Assembly: GCA_946965045.2 (NCBI GenBank)
Contig: OX337232.1
Location: 1,736,001-1,800,000 of the forward strand
Length of the DNA: 64,000 bases
Reading direction: 5' to 3'
From: Epithemia pelagica
Taxonomy: Eukaryota; Bacillariophyta; Bacillariophyceae; Surirellales; Surirellaceae
Position 1 is the first letter of the stretch. Every line of letters begins with the position of its first letter. Below the pieces are notes generated by a model, which was given only the letters and a program-made list of their open reading frames with translations, was not told the DNA's origin and searched no databases. Shown piece after piece: positions 1 to 9,838 of the stretch. The translations under genes were made by a program, and so were the position numbers.

Positions 1-419
1 TGCTGTGATTGTCATCGTCTTTGGTCTTGTGTATTCTTGATTCTTGTAGGAGAGAGGTTATCTTGTAACCTACCGGTAGAATAGGGAGAGCCGGGCGCGG
101 GCGGATCAGATCCAAGAGGTGCGACGTGCGACTGGCATCTGGCAACGCAAGACCAGTCGCAGTCGCCACTCGCCACAGCCACACAAGACGCAACAATCAA
201 TCCCAGGACCAGGACCAAAAAATAGCCAGACGTGTGGGTGTCGCTGACGTGGATCATTCATTTTCGGCATAATTGAAGTTCTGCGTGATTCTTTCGGGTT
301 TCGGATAAAGATGTTGGTGGTTGGTTGCCTTGTTTGAAGATCTTCGCCCTCACAAAAACACAAAAACACAAAACAGACCACAAGCCATCATACGCGTAGA
401 GGTCATCCAACAAAACGCT
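1..419. other. Upstream region of the alternative oxidase gene, no supported gene
   Basis: This is the 5' flank of the AOX gene. A minus-strand frame at 12-257 encodes 81 residues with a hydrophobic stretch near its N-terminus, but it has no recognisable domain, so I do not call it. No RNA gene or repeat is visible. Confidence 0.5.
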
Positions 420-1880
420 ATGAACGCTCTGAGGACTTTTCATACGCAAACGAACAGCCTTTCCTTCGTTGCTAGAGCCACATTGGAGCGTCATGGTCGT
501 TCATTGGGATGCAGCTTGCAGACGTATCGTTTCCATGGGATCTCCGCAACGCCTGATTGCAAGACAAACTTGTTCGCCAAACGAGGATTTTCGTCGTTTG
601 ATCCCAGTGCCATCGTGAAAAGTGAGCCTGGCTTCGTCACAAGAAAGCTCAGGGCATTGAACATGAAGACTGTGAAACAAGTTATGCAGGAGCTGAAAGC
701 AGTCGACGCAAACGCCGATGAAAGGTATTGTTCAATGTTCTCTAGTGAAATGTAATAAGAAGTCGATCTCATCATATTTATTGATTGTTACAGACTGGAC
801 TCTGGAGAGCTGAAGAACCTCTTGCGAAAGCACAAGTCAACGTTCACAGAAGAAGAGATCAGTCAGATTGGAGAACTTTTCTATGCCGGAAAGTCCGGCG
901 GTTCTGTGTCGTTTGACAAGTTCATTGAAGCAATAGATCGAGTAGTTCAAATGGAGGAGGGTCAAGTGGAGGGAAACGATGAGAAATTGAACCCGCTAGA
1001 CGTTGGTACATGTGGCAATGAATACTTATTCTACAAGAGCCACGGCAACATGGACTGGAACATCGAGCTTACGCACACTGCTCCAAAGACTCTACAAGAT
1101 CGATTGGCATACAATGCCGTAAAGGGTGTACGCCTTGTCTTTGACCTTGCCACTGGTTGGAATGGTGAAATAACTCCCACCAAAGTTTTGAACAGGACTA
1201 TTTTCCTCGAAACAATCGCTGCAGTTCCAGGGATGGTTGCGGCCATTGTTCGGCATTTCAAATCGCTTCGAACGTTTCAACGCGATGGAGGTATGATGCA
1301 GATGTTTCTTGATGAGGCGAACAATGAACGCATGCATTTGTTGACATTCGTTCGAATGAAGGACCCGAACTTTCTTTTCCGGTGAGTTTTTTCCCCTCAA
1401 ACGCGTGCCATAATTGAACTACGCTCACAGATGGACAGACTTGCAGTCATTGGTGGACAGGTTGGTTTTGGGAGTGCTTTCTTGATTTCGTACATCATCT
1501 CCCCAAAGTTTTGCCACCGCTTCGTTGGATATGTTGAGGAAGAAGCATGCTCCACATATACGAAAATCATCGATGCCATCAAGAACGCAGATGAAGGAAC
1601 TGAACTTGCCTCATGGCAAACTCAACGCGCGCCACGGATTGCCCGTTCATACTGGAAGTTGGGAGAAGAAGGAACCGTGCTAGACTTGATGTATGCTGTT
1701 CGTGCGGATGAAGCTGAACATCGTGATGTCAACCATCTGTGCTCATCGATGGAGGACGGTATGCAGAATCCAGTGAGCAATACAGAAGAAAAATTAAACA
1801 CCATGTTGTTGAAGTATGTGCACGATATCATGGAAAGGACCCCTTCAAAAGAAAAAGCGCAAGGAGAAGTTTCCATGTGA
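420..1880 (+). CDS. AOX: Mitochondrial alternative oxidase with N-terminal EF-hand
   Basis: Ubiquinol oxidase of the non-proton-pumping branch at the inner mitochondrial membrane. Three exons fit: 420-724, 794-1381 and 1439-1880 (444 aa). The last acceptor must be the second of two nearby AGs (1438, not 1430), because only that keeps the conserved frame. The diiron motifs are visible: LET near residue 241, NERMH near 280-284, VEEEA near 330-334 and RADEAEHR near 387-393. The N-terminus is rich in Arg, Ser and Thr, like a mitochondrial presequence. Residues 96-107 (DANADERLDSGE) form a canonical EF-hand loop with D1, N3, D5, D9 and E12 between two predicted helices; a degenerate second hand follows around FYAGKSGGSVSFDKF. 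As far as I know, classical plant and fungal AOX lack an EF-hand, so Ca2+ control is an inference. The first intron falls inside the EF loop. Family assignment is very secure; exact borders are fairly secure. Confidence 0.93.
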
Positions 1881-2077
1881 GTCGAAAGATCGGAGCGATA
1901 TTACATCTTTGCTTATGATTTGGTCACGGAAATTAATGATTGAGAATCATGTTGGCTGTAGAAAACATGTTATGATGACGAAGCAATGATTACATTGTGC
2001 AGATGCTCGAGTAGATCAATATTCTAAAAGGAATTCTCGTGGTTTATAGTATCCGTGCAGCGTCACACACATGAGAG

Positions 2078-3563
2078 TTAGGCTTCTGCATTTTCTTCTG
2101 CTTCCGTCTTTAACTTGACGCTATTCGGGTCAATTTCGGCACATTCAGCCGCACGCTTCTTGTTCCAGAAAGACGCCGGCAAGATCTTGGCAGGATTGCA
2201 TCGGGACTTGTACTTCTTCACCACTTCTGTGACTTCATCGAACAATCCGGTATCCAACGTGATCGGGTCTAAACCGAGATTGCAAAATTTTTCGTTCGAG
2301 ACATCTAGTTCATTCTCGGCAGCTTCCTGACGAGGATTTGGAATGAAATTCACTTCAACCCCAGTCATACTAGCAACCAACTCAGCGATGTCACGGACAC
2401 GGCGCGTTTCGGCAATCTGGTTGAAGATTTCTACACGTTCTCCCGCTGCGGGGGGATTGTTGATGGCCAATTCGATACATCGAGCAGTATCAGTGATATG
2501 AATGAATGCACGGGTCTGACCGCCAGTACCATAGACAGTCAAAGGAACTCCCATGGCAGCTTGCATCAAAAATCGGTTCAACACGGTTCCGTAATCCCCA
2601 TCATAGTCAAATCGATTAAGAAGGCGCTCATCCAAGGAAGTCTGGGGTGTGTTCGTCCCCCAAACAATCCCTTGATGGAGATCGGTAATTCGCAGTTGGT
2701 CATTCTTTTGGTAAAACTGCCAGAGAAGAGCATCCAGACACTTGGTGGCATGGTAGACAGAACCAGGATAGGCCGGGTGCAGAATATTGGATTCACGTCC
2801 TCCAGGTAGAATCACATCAATGTAACCTTCGGGGATCTCGCCGCCTGAAGTTCCATATCCGTACACCCCCATAGTGCCAAGATGCACAATATGCGCATCA
2901 ACCTCTGCATCAATCACAGCACAACAAAGATTGTTTGACCCTCCCACATTGTTTTCCACAGTGTAACGCTTGGTCTTGGACGTCTTCATCGAATAGGGAG
3001 CAGCTCTTTGTTCCGCGAAGTGAACAATGGAGTCGGGCTGTTCGTCTTTGATAAGTTGAACAAGTAGATCATATTCTTTAGCCACATCAAGGTTAACAAA
3101 TCTGATAACCTTGCCAGAAACTTCCTTCCATGCTTGGCAACGAACCTGTAAAAGTGGCAGCGATCATCTAGAAGCTGAGATGACTGCATCGACACCAAGA
3201 CAAAACGCTAGCCAAGAACTCAAAAAGCCTGCATTGAATGCAACAGACGTCTGAACTTACCTCGGGGGCCTGAATTGGTGTGAGTGAGTCACATCCAAGT
3301 TCGATGTCGATGTTACGCCGACTCAAATTGTCCACAACAATGATATCATGGCCTTGGTCACTCAGGTACAACGACGTCGGCCAACCGCAAAATCCATCTC
3401 CACCCAAAACGATAACTTTCTTTGGAGTGATATCCCCGTTAAGTTCAGCAAACAGGGTGGACCATGTTCTTGACGGGGTATATTTTCGTGGCTGCAAGGC
3501 CGTGAATGAGGTCACCAGAGTGACAGAAGAACACAATGAAGCAAACAGCAAGGCAAGCTTCAT
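2078..3563 (-). CDS. SQD1: UDP-sulfoquinovose synthase, plastid-targeted
   Basis: Makes UDP-sulfoquinovose from UDP-glucose and sulfite for the plastid sulfolipid SQDG. Exons are 3563-3261 and 3145-2078 (456 aa); the 115-bp intron is phase 0 with GTAAGT and TACAG ends. After the leader comes the Rossmann motif GGDGFCGWPTSLYLS, then the SQD1 signature VDNLSRRNIDIELGCDSLTPI in part, TMGVYGYG (catalytic Thr), the YHATK SDR Tyr-Lys pair, and QTRAFIHITDTARCIELA. The N-terminus is a signal peptide ending VTS-F, a diatom-type plastid signal with Phe after the cleavage site, followed by a basic, Ser/Thr-rich transit segment. The plant enzyme has Glu where this one has Val in TMGVYG. It is transcribed away from TRAPPC5, with 474 bp between the start codons. 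Assignment is secure. Confidence 0.95.
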
Positions 3564-4037
3564 TTTTCCAGTTTTTCTCGAAAGTTAAGGAGAGAGGCTA
3601 TGGCAAAGATCAACTCTGGATCAAAATCGAGATCACAATAAGGCTGCTGGGCTATCGAGAATTGCGTCACCCAATTGTACTATTGCCAATCAACAAGGCC
3701 CACTGTTCAGAACCTGAGATCAAGGTCAATGATCGTCTTGACATGGACGCACGTAGGAGACACCCAAAGATTCAACCCCATCAAGGAAACTTCCCAGAGA
3801 CCGGTCCCAAGTTTTTCCACAGTTTCTATTTGATGACAAATGAAAATTATCGCTTGGAAGTTTTCTGACGACACACGGACTGACAGGAGTTGTGGACGCC
3901 GAAGCATTCGTCTGTCTGTCTGCACATCTGCTTCGATCCGAGGGAGCAATTGGGAACACGGTGGAGTTTCACCCCCTTTAGCCGTGGATACCCAATCCAC
4001 CCACAGTTTTTTGACTCACCCTGTTGCTATCTTGGAC
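3564..4037. promoter_or_regulatory. Divergent intergenic region between SQD1 and TRAPPC5
   Basis: These 474 bp separate two divergently transcribed start codons and must carry both promoters and both 5' leaders. Open frames inside it show no protein similarity and are not called. I see no TATA-like box that I would defend. Confidence 0.5.
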
Positions 4038-4886
4038 ATGATGAACAATTCCGCCATGGTCAATATTCTTGATAGGCCGCTTGGAAAGGGAGGTACCCGG
4101 TGAGTGGATTAACCTCCAAATATTTTCCGTACAAGTAACCGTGCAATATTTTTCTCATGAAACGAATCATTTCCTGTTGTCTTGGCATTGGAAAAGGACG
4201 AACAACGCAGAACAATCTGTGAGTCTTTCCTCCTTTGCCTATTTGTATTCAGAAATGGTTCAGTACCATCAAAATCGAGTCGACAGTATTAGCGAACTGG
4301 AACGACGACTGGAGGCGACTGGGTACAGCGTTGGGTTACGCGTACTGGAATTATTGGCTTACCGAGCTCGGGAATACAAACGAGAAACGAGGTTGATGAA
4401 CATTTTGCAATTTGTATCCACAACTGTCTGGAAATCGCTGTTCGGGAAAGCGGCTGATTCTTTGGAGAGATCCATCGATCATGCCGATGAATTCATGATT
4501 GTGGATTACGCACCAATAACAAGGTAAGGATTTACGCCGACATTTCGTGTGGGATAAAGGTTCAATCAATACGATGTTTTCTCTGCTGTACACAGAACTC
4601 ACCCTGCATATCCATGGATTATCAAATCGCTCTCAGCACATTTGTGAGTGTCCCTTCCGATTTCGGGGGATTATCTGTTGATGCATACATATCTGGGATA
4701 ATTGCCGGGATTCTGGAAGGAGCTGGTTTTCCTGCCCGAGTGACAGCTCATTCTGTATCATTGGAAGAAGGCGAGGCCCCTGCTTCCATGTCTAGTGTTT
4801 TGGTCTTGCCACCACGCAAGGAGAAGACAGTTTTCCTTGTCAAGTTCGCACCAACAGTCCTTTCTAGAGACAACGCCATGGGTTGA
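4038..4886 (+). CDS. TRAPPC5: TRAPP complex subunit 5 (Trs31/TRAPPC5)
   Basis: Core subunit of the TRAPP tethering complex that activates Rab1/Ypt1 in ER-Golgi traffic. Three exons give a continuous protein of 205 aa, close to the plant homologue: 4038-4092, 4211-4523 and 4637-4886. The splice choices come from family alignment: NILDRPLGKG joins EQSVSLSSFAYLYSEMVQY, and DYAPITS joins TFVSVPSDFGG. The first donor (GGAG|GTACCC) is less canonical than GTGAGT 7 bp downstream. Using that stronger donor would need a different acceptor at 4197 and would insert a few residues. Conserved blocks LERRLEATGYSVGLRVLELL, WKSLFGKAADSLE and GFPARVTAH are all present. ATGs at 4038, 4041 and 4056 are in frame. 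Identity is secure; the start and first intron are less so. Confidence 0.9.
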
Positions 4887-5083
4887 GGGATCGAAATCAT
4901 AGCAACAGTGCATGGCTTCATCGTTGTGCTTCCATCAATCAGAGTAAATTGTCTGAACGCCTAGTAGGTAGTATGGCAAAATAACAGTAAGAGAACTGGT
5001 GGCGTGATATGCTATTTTATGTGTAACGATTGCAGTCGTAATGTACGGGAATGCTTGAGAGTTGGTTTGAAGGGGCTCACTCA

Positions 5084-6035
5084 TTAGCGCTTTGGGGTCA
5101 TTGTCTTCACTGTGTCAGGGAAACAAAACATCCACCATTTTGCATACCACACGTCTTCTTCTTCGTGCATTTCTAAATTCTCCCCTCTTTTCGGTGGTCT
5201 CGCATTCATCGGTGGTGATGGAGACATACCTTGAGGTGATCGTGGTGAGGATTCCTCAATGGGAGAAGATGATGGTTTTTTGGAGTTCTTGACTCGAGGT
5301 GTCTGATTGTCCGCTTGTTTCTTATCCCGGCGACGTTTCTTCTTGTCCTCGCGGAGCTTTGCCACAGAATCCGTATGTTCAGCTTCCGCAAAAACGATTC
5401 CTAAGTCTGGGGCAGATATTGACTCATCATGTTGTTTGCCACCCTTGGACTGGTGAGATTGATGTGGATTGTAAGCACGATTATTCACACCACCCATAGG
5501 CAGAGGGTAGTTGCCGCCGTCGTATTCGTTTTGATCACTAGTCTGCCTGCATGCGATAAAAGAAAAGCTGTGAACATCATGATCAACTGGGTATCGGTAC
5601 TCGACAGGCTATACTAGGTGGAACTCACCCTGCAGTACCAACTAGCTTCGTTCCATTTAATGCCGAATGCTCAGTGTGAAGGGATCTCATCGCAGATTCA
5701 GCATCAGTGCTGTACGCCAATGAGTGCTGAGACTCTGCAGCCACTGATCGATCTTCTTTGGCGTGTTTCTTGGCTCGCTCTTTCTCCAGCACTAGAGCTA
5801 GTTCTTTCGAGTCCTGAACATCCAATACTTTCATAATACCCGCTAGACTGCTGTCTGTGGATTCTCCGGCAGCAGAGTTGATGCTGCTTGCCGCAGAATA
5901 TGTCAAGCTCCCGTTCCCATCCGTGGGATCGTTGTCCTCATTTTCAGAAGTGCTGCTTGGGTGTCGTCTATGGTGTCTTCGAGGCACTGCTGGAGCAGCG
6001 TCGAATGCACCATCGAATTTATACTTAGTAGCCAT
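5084..6035 (-). CDS. Unknown low-complexity protein
   Basis: I do not recognise this protein. Exons 6035-5629 and 5546-5084 join in frame (289 aa) through an 82-bp intron with GTGAGT and GCAG ends. It starts MATKYKFDGAFDAAPAVP and is then mostly Ser, Glu, Asp and Lys rich, probably disordered. One short helix-prone block lies around IMKVLDVQDSKELALVLEKERAKKHAKE (given here only as a region, residues about 67-94) and a basic KKKRRRDKK stretch near residue 206 could be a nuclear signal. The most protein-like part is the C-terminal tail around EEEDVWYAKWWMFCFPD, rich in Trp and Phe, which looks like a conserved short motif rather than random coding. Neighbours give no functional clue. Confidence 0.7.
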
Positions 6036-7030
6036 GATTCGTGTTTGGTGTTCCTTTCAGTTTCTTTGTACAGTCCGTTTCAAGGAGGTCACGATCACTG
6101 TAAGAACTTCCAATCTTCACCGCATCCGTGTTTGATACCCAATGTTGTTGATTACCGATCGGCCCAAATCTTGAAGAAAGCTGAAAGCAAGTGTAGATCG
6201 GTGAACGGCTTAGGATGCAATGCCACAGGAATTCCGTTGTGAACAAACAAAACGATGGGACAACTCCGTATGCTGCGCCTTTTCTGATTCACTTTGCGTT
6301 TCACTCCTTCTCCACAACCTCCCTCTCGCTCTTGCTATCAGAGCACTTCAACGTGTGTGTTGCTTCCCTGCTATTGCCAAAAAAGCACACTAACAGACAA
6401 ATCTCAATAGCAAAGCTGGATAATAGGACAACCAAAATCCTCGTGCAATTGGCCGAGACCAAAAATTGCATGGCAGGGTATATCCGCAGTCCGTAGAGAG
6501 GATGGAGTACCTAAATTGCCAACGCCGGCAGTCCCGTAGAAGGGACAATTGCTCCCCCAGTGCCCCGAGAACATGTTGTCTGTTTGGTGGACAACCCAAG
6601 CGGAGTCGACACGTACTGATTATCTTTATACTCAATAAATCATGGTACAAGAAGTATTGCAGTTACAATTTACAATTATTTACCGACTCCCTCCTACAAC
6701 CAAGGAAAGTTTCGCGTGTCGGACATTGGCTCTTGTGAAATTTACAACTTGCCGGCTCGGCATCCATTGTCGTCGGGGGAACAAACGACTCCACATAATA
6801 GTAATAGAGCTTGGAACGCTTGTGGTTGTGGTTGTGGTAGTGCTGGCGCTTGGGGATTGGTGTAGAGAAGAAGTTCGTATTGTGTTTCTGCGACTCAACT
6901 CGCTTCCCACATTTCCCGCGATCACAAATTGATCGTGAATGAGAACCATGGTGTGTATCTTTCCTTGTCCACAAAAAGTTGAAGCAGAAACCCAAAACCA
7001 AAGGAAAAGTATCGTAGTTGTTGAATCAAA
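6036..7030. other. Divergent intergenic region, no gene seen
   Basis: About 1 kb between divergent start codons. It contains a GTGGTT-type simple stretch near 6820-6845 and scattered open frames without domain content. It presumably holds the promoters and leaders of both neighbours. Confidence 0.5.
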
Positions 7031-8009
7031 ATGCTGCAGTCCATGATACAGAAAGAATATTTGATTGGAGGATTCTCTGTTATCGGAGTTCTGGTCATCC
7101 GGTCCATTGTAAATCTTTTCTCAACGCCATCGTTGAATGCTGCAACAAAGACGTCGAACAAACCTATACCCCAGATGGGTGAGAATGACAAGGTTACAAT
7201 CTGGGGATACGAAGCTGCTGGCGAATATTCTGGCTATCAGAAAGGGATGAGTGACGCCTCGTACTATGTGGGACGAGTTGAAGCCTATTGCCGCGCTGCC
7301 AAGATTCCTTACACGAAACTTGCAAGCCAAGGAGGTTCCGAAAACCCATGAGGCAAAGTTCCATTTGCCAATATTAATGGGACAATGGTGGATGACAGTG
7401 CCAAGATAATCAGAGAAATTGAAGAAAAGCACAAAGTCAATCTTGATAAGACGCTGACTCCACAACAACTCGCCACTGGGCATTTCGTTCGTGAAACGCT
7501 TCATGGCAGTCTCTATTGGGTAAGTAGTCTGTTGGAGGACTCGTTCCTGGCATCGATTTGTCTCGCACTAACATTTCAATCAACAGGTTTCGGCTTATCT
7601 TACTTTCCAAACGTCTGACGGAAGAAAAGTGTTCCGTTCTGAATTGGCCCACTCTTTGCCTCCAGTAGTTCTCGACCTTGTCAATGCCATGGCTGTCAAT
7701 GCTATGCACAAAAATTTGTATGGACAAGGGATTGGTCGAATGCCAGATGCAGACGTGATTGAAAAGGGGAAGAAAGACTTGAAAGCTCTTAGCATTGCGC
7801 TGGGAAAACAAGATTTCTTGCTCGGGACGAAAACACCGACCTCGTTTGACTGCGACCTCTATGCCATTCTGGCATGCTTCTTTGGACATGAATACTTTTC
7901 CTCTTTGCCTTGGGTTTCCGAGGCCCGCAAGGAATATTCGAATTTAGATACTTTTTTCCATCGCATGAAAGACCTGCTCTATCCGGAATTGAAAACGAAG
8001 TCAGCGTAA
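7031..8009 (+). CDS. Metaxin/FAXC-like GST-fold membrane protein with one in-frame TGA
   Basis: Exons 7031-7519 and 7587-8009 join in phase 0 (GTAAGT, CAACAG) and give 303 sense-length codons, one of which is TGA at 7349-7351. Residues about 10-30 form a membrane anchor. The rest matches the metaxin/FAXC family: a thioredoxin-like half with VEAYCRAAKIPYTKL and GKVPFANINGTMVDDS, then a helical GST C-half with GIGRMPDADVIEKGKKDL and the late motif TSFDCDLYAILACFF. The family is linked to outer-membrane protein import or axon/GST-like roles; the role here is unknown. The TGA sits in SENP-stop-GKVPF, where relatives usually have Lys, Arg, His or Gln. The frame, splice sites and downstream similarity are otherwise intact, so it may be a recent nonsense allele, a sequencing error, readthrough, or (least likely) selenocysteine. 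Confidence 0.8.
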
Positions 8010-8448
8010 CGGTTTGTACGACGGAAAACAGGTCTTTTCTAGATCTCACAAATATGTGCTGTGTTCAATCAATTTCCTGATTCCAAGGGCTTGTGAACTT
8101 GTCCCTAATAGAGCTAAATTGACAAATAAGTCATAGGTCGACTTTAAAAGTGAACGAACATAGTGTGGTCAACGATTTGAACCGGATTCTTTCTCGTCAA
8201 GGTCAGATCCAATGTATGAGTACCATGTTGAACGTCTATGATGGTTTGTTTTTCTTTGTTCAATGAAATGGCTTTGGGAACTGTGAGGGTTGTGTTGCAT
8301 ATCTGTGTAGATGACCTCTGTGGCAAACTCGTTCATTATGTGTCTTCGGTACCACTTTGCTAGTAAATTTTTTTGAGTAGACCCAGAATTAACAACAACA
8401 CTTCCGATTCAGAAGAGGGCTCCTGTTTCACAAGAAGAACAGTGTACG
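8010..8448. other. Convergent 3' intergenic region, no gene seen
   Basis: Lies between the stop codons of two convergent genes and should hold both 3' untranslated regions. A minus-strand open stretch near 8144-8326 lacks an ATG and is not called. Confidence 0.5.
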
Positions 8449-9534
8449 TCACTTTCTTTGTGGCTTTTCAGTCAGCGTTTTCTTGCTCTTAACGATTCGT
8501 TGTCCCTCATAGCCAGCAGGTAGTACTGTATAGCCTACGGCACCATTGCCTTGGCGTGGAGGAGCCCCCCGCACAAGGATCGCCTCGCCTCGGAGAGGCC
8601 AAATACGACAAAGCACTCGTCCGCGGAGAAGCGCCATGGGTATGGACCCATAGGTTCGGGAATCGGAAGAATTTGATGGATTGTCTCCTTCCACCCACAA
8701 GTGTCCATCCGGTATTACCAAAAGTCCCTTACGACCAGGTCGTAGAACTGTATCGCCGGGCAATCCCAAGACTCGTTTGCAAATGGTGCCCTTTCGATTT
8801 GGATGCTGCAAGACGACGACATCGCCGATGGAGAGAGGGGATGTTAAGAGTTGCAACAATGACGACCACGACGCTTTTTCATCCGAGACTGAAATTCTTG
8901 GTTCATACCACTCATCGATGTGGCTATCACTTTGTTTTTCATACGCGTCTTGGAGCTGCTGAGCATACAGAACTCGTTCCTCTCCCCGGCTGATTGAAAC
9001 GTCATTGTCACGACCACGTCTTTGTCGTCGTTTCCTGTGGATTCGGTTGAGAGTCCATTTGTCGATGAGAACAATCTCACCATATGGATGAAGTGTGGGG
9101 TACATGGACGGTCCTTCTAAAAGTGTGATTTCCGCAACATATTCCAAAATGCTGTACACCATTCCACACGCCAAGATTCCTCGAAATAGAAAGGTACCGT
9201 AAAAATTGTACAGTTCTCCTTCCGGTGGATAATGTTGGTGATGACGGTGGTTGTGCGTCGGATCCGGAGAAGAAGGTAGATTCGAGGAATATCTTCGTCG
9301 TATATGACAACTTGGTGCTCTATTTGGATGTTGTAGATGGTATCGGAGGAAAGATTGGTCGGCAGCAAGAGGTAGTTGTTGGATTTTGAGTCCACATTGT
9401 TGAGACCCACAGAGAAACCTCTCACTTCCACGCCCCAGAGAGGTAAACCGGGCTGGTTTATCAAACTGTTTCACAGAGCCGTTTACTGTCATCCGATCAA
9501 GACGAAGTCGGCGCCATGGGATGGGTGCTATCAT
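8449..9534 (-). CDS. S26 signal peptidase, mitochondrial inner-membrane-peptidase-like
   Basis: Serine-lysine protease of the type I signal peptidase family, closest in motif to IMP1/IMMP1L, which trims intermembrane-space sorting signals. Single exon, 361 aa. The nucleophile motif is GPSMYPTL (Ser near 143) and the general base lies in GTICKRVLGLPGD (Lys near 253). The family box GHLWVEGDNPSNSSDSRTYG follows. A membrane span just before the Ser (YGTFLFRGILACGMVYSILEY region) is as expected. It is about twice the length of fungal IMP1 because of a basic N-terminal extension, which fits a mitochondrial presequence, and an insertion of about 80 residues between Ser and Lys that is charged and probably a surface loop. 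A plastid or thylakoid location cannot be excluded. It is divergent from the SGNH gene. Confidence 0.88.
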   Translation of the reverse strand: MIAPIPWRRLRLDRMTVNGSVKQFDKPARFTSLGRGSERFLCGSQQCGLKIQQLPLAADQSFLRYHLQHPNRAPSCHIRRRYSSNLPSSPDPTHNHRHHQHYPPEGELYNFYGTFLFRGILACGMVYSILEYVAEITLLEGPSMYPTLHPYGEIVLIDKWTLNRIHRKRRQRRGRDNDVSISRGEERVLYAQQLQDAYEKQSDSHIDEWYEPRISVSDEKASWSSLLQLLTSPLSIGDVVVLQHPNRKGTICKRVLGLPGDTVLRPGRKGLLVIPDGHLWVEGDNPSNSSDSRTYGSIPMALLRGRVLCRIWPLRGEAILVRGAPPRQGNGAVGYTVLPAGYEGQRIVKSKKTLTEKPQRK

Positions 9535-9838
9535 TGTTTCGATGAGGCGTTGGGGATTGGGGATTGGGGACGGGATTTTATTTTCGAAACATGAAGCATC
9601 TCCACGTGGAAGAAGCGCGCGCCTGATTTGGTCGGAGAGTCCTTCTCACTTTTTCCTCCCACCTCCCACACGAATTGGTTGGAATAGACACGGGATAGAC
9701 GACAGAGATAGACGACTGAAGACTAAGACTGAAGAAGTGTCATTGCCCCCCAACTTCTTGTGACTCTACAGATTGGGATACTGATACTTGGAGTCGTAGT
9801 TGGACGTGTCGATCGAATGCAAACCTTCTCTACCACTT
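9535..9838. promoter_or_regulatory. Divergent promoter region between the S26 protease and the SGNH-like gene
   Basis: 304 bp between two divergent ATGs. A short GGGGATT repeat is visible near 9552-9568. No other signal is clear. Confidence 0.45.

Noticed and set aside
12-257. Minus-strand 81-residue frame with a hydrophobic N-terminal segment
   Set aside because: Begins with ATG and looks a little like a signal peptide, but has no domain, low-complexity C-terminus and no partner exon that can be defended inside the window.
4093-4100. Stronger GTGAGT donor at 4100 for TRAPPC5 exon 1
   Set aside because: It breaks the frame with the CAG acceptor at 4210; it works only with a weak AAAAG acceptor and inserts residues absent from relatives.
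7349-7351. Selenocysteine codon
   Set aside because: The residue is not a Cys/Sec position in metaxin or FAXC relatives, and no SECIS could be identified by eye; kept only as a remote option.
8144-8326. 60-residue minus-strand frame
   Set aside because: The translated text looks protein-like, but there is no ATG, no splice partner and it lies in a 3' intergenic region.
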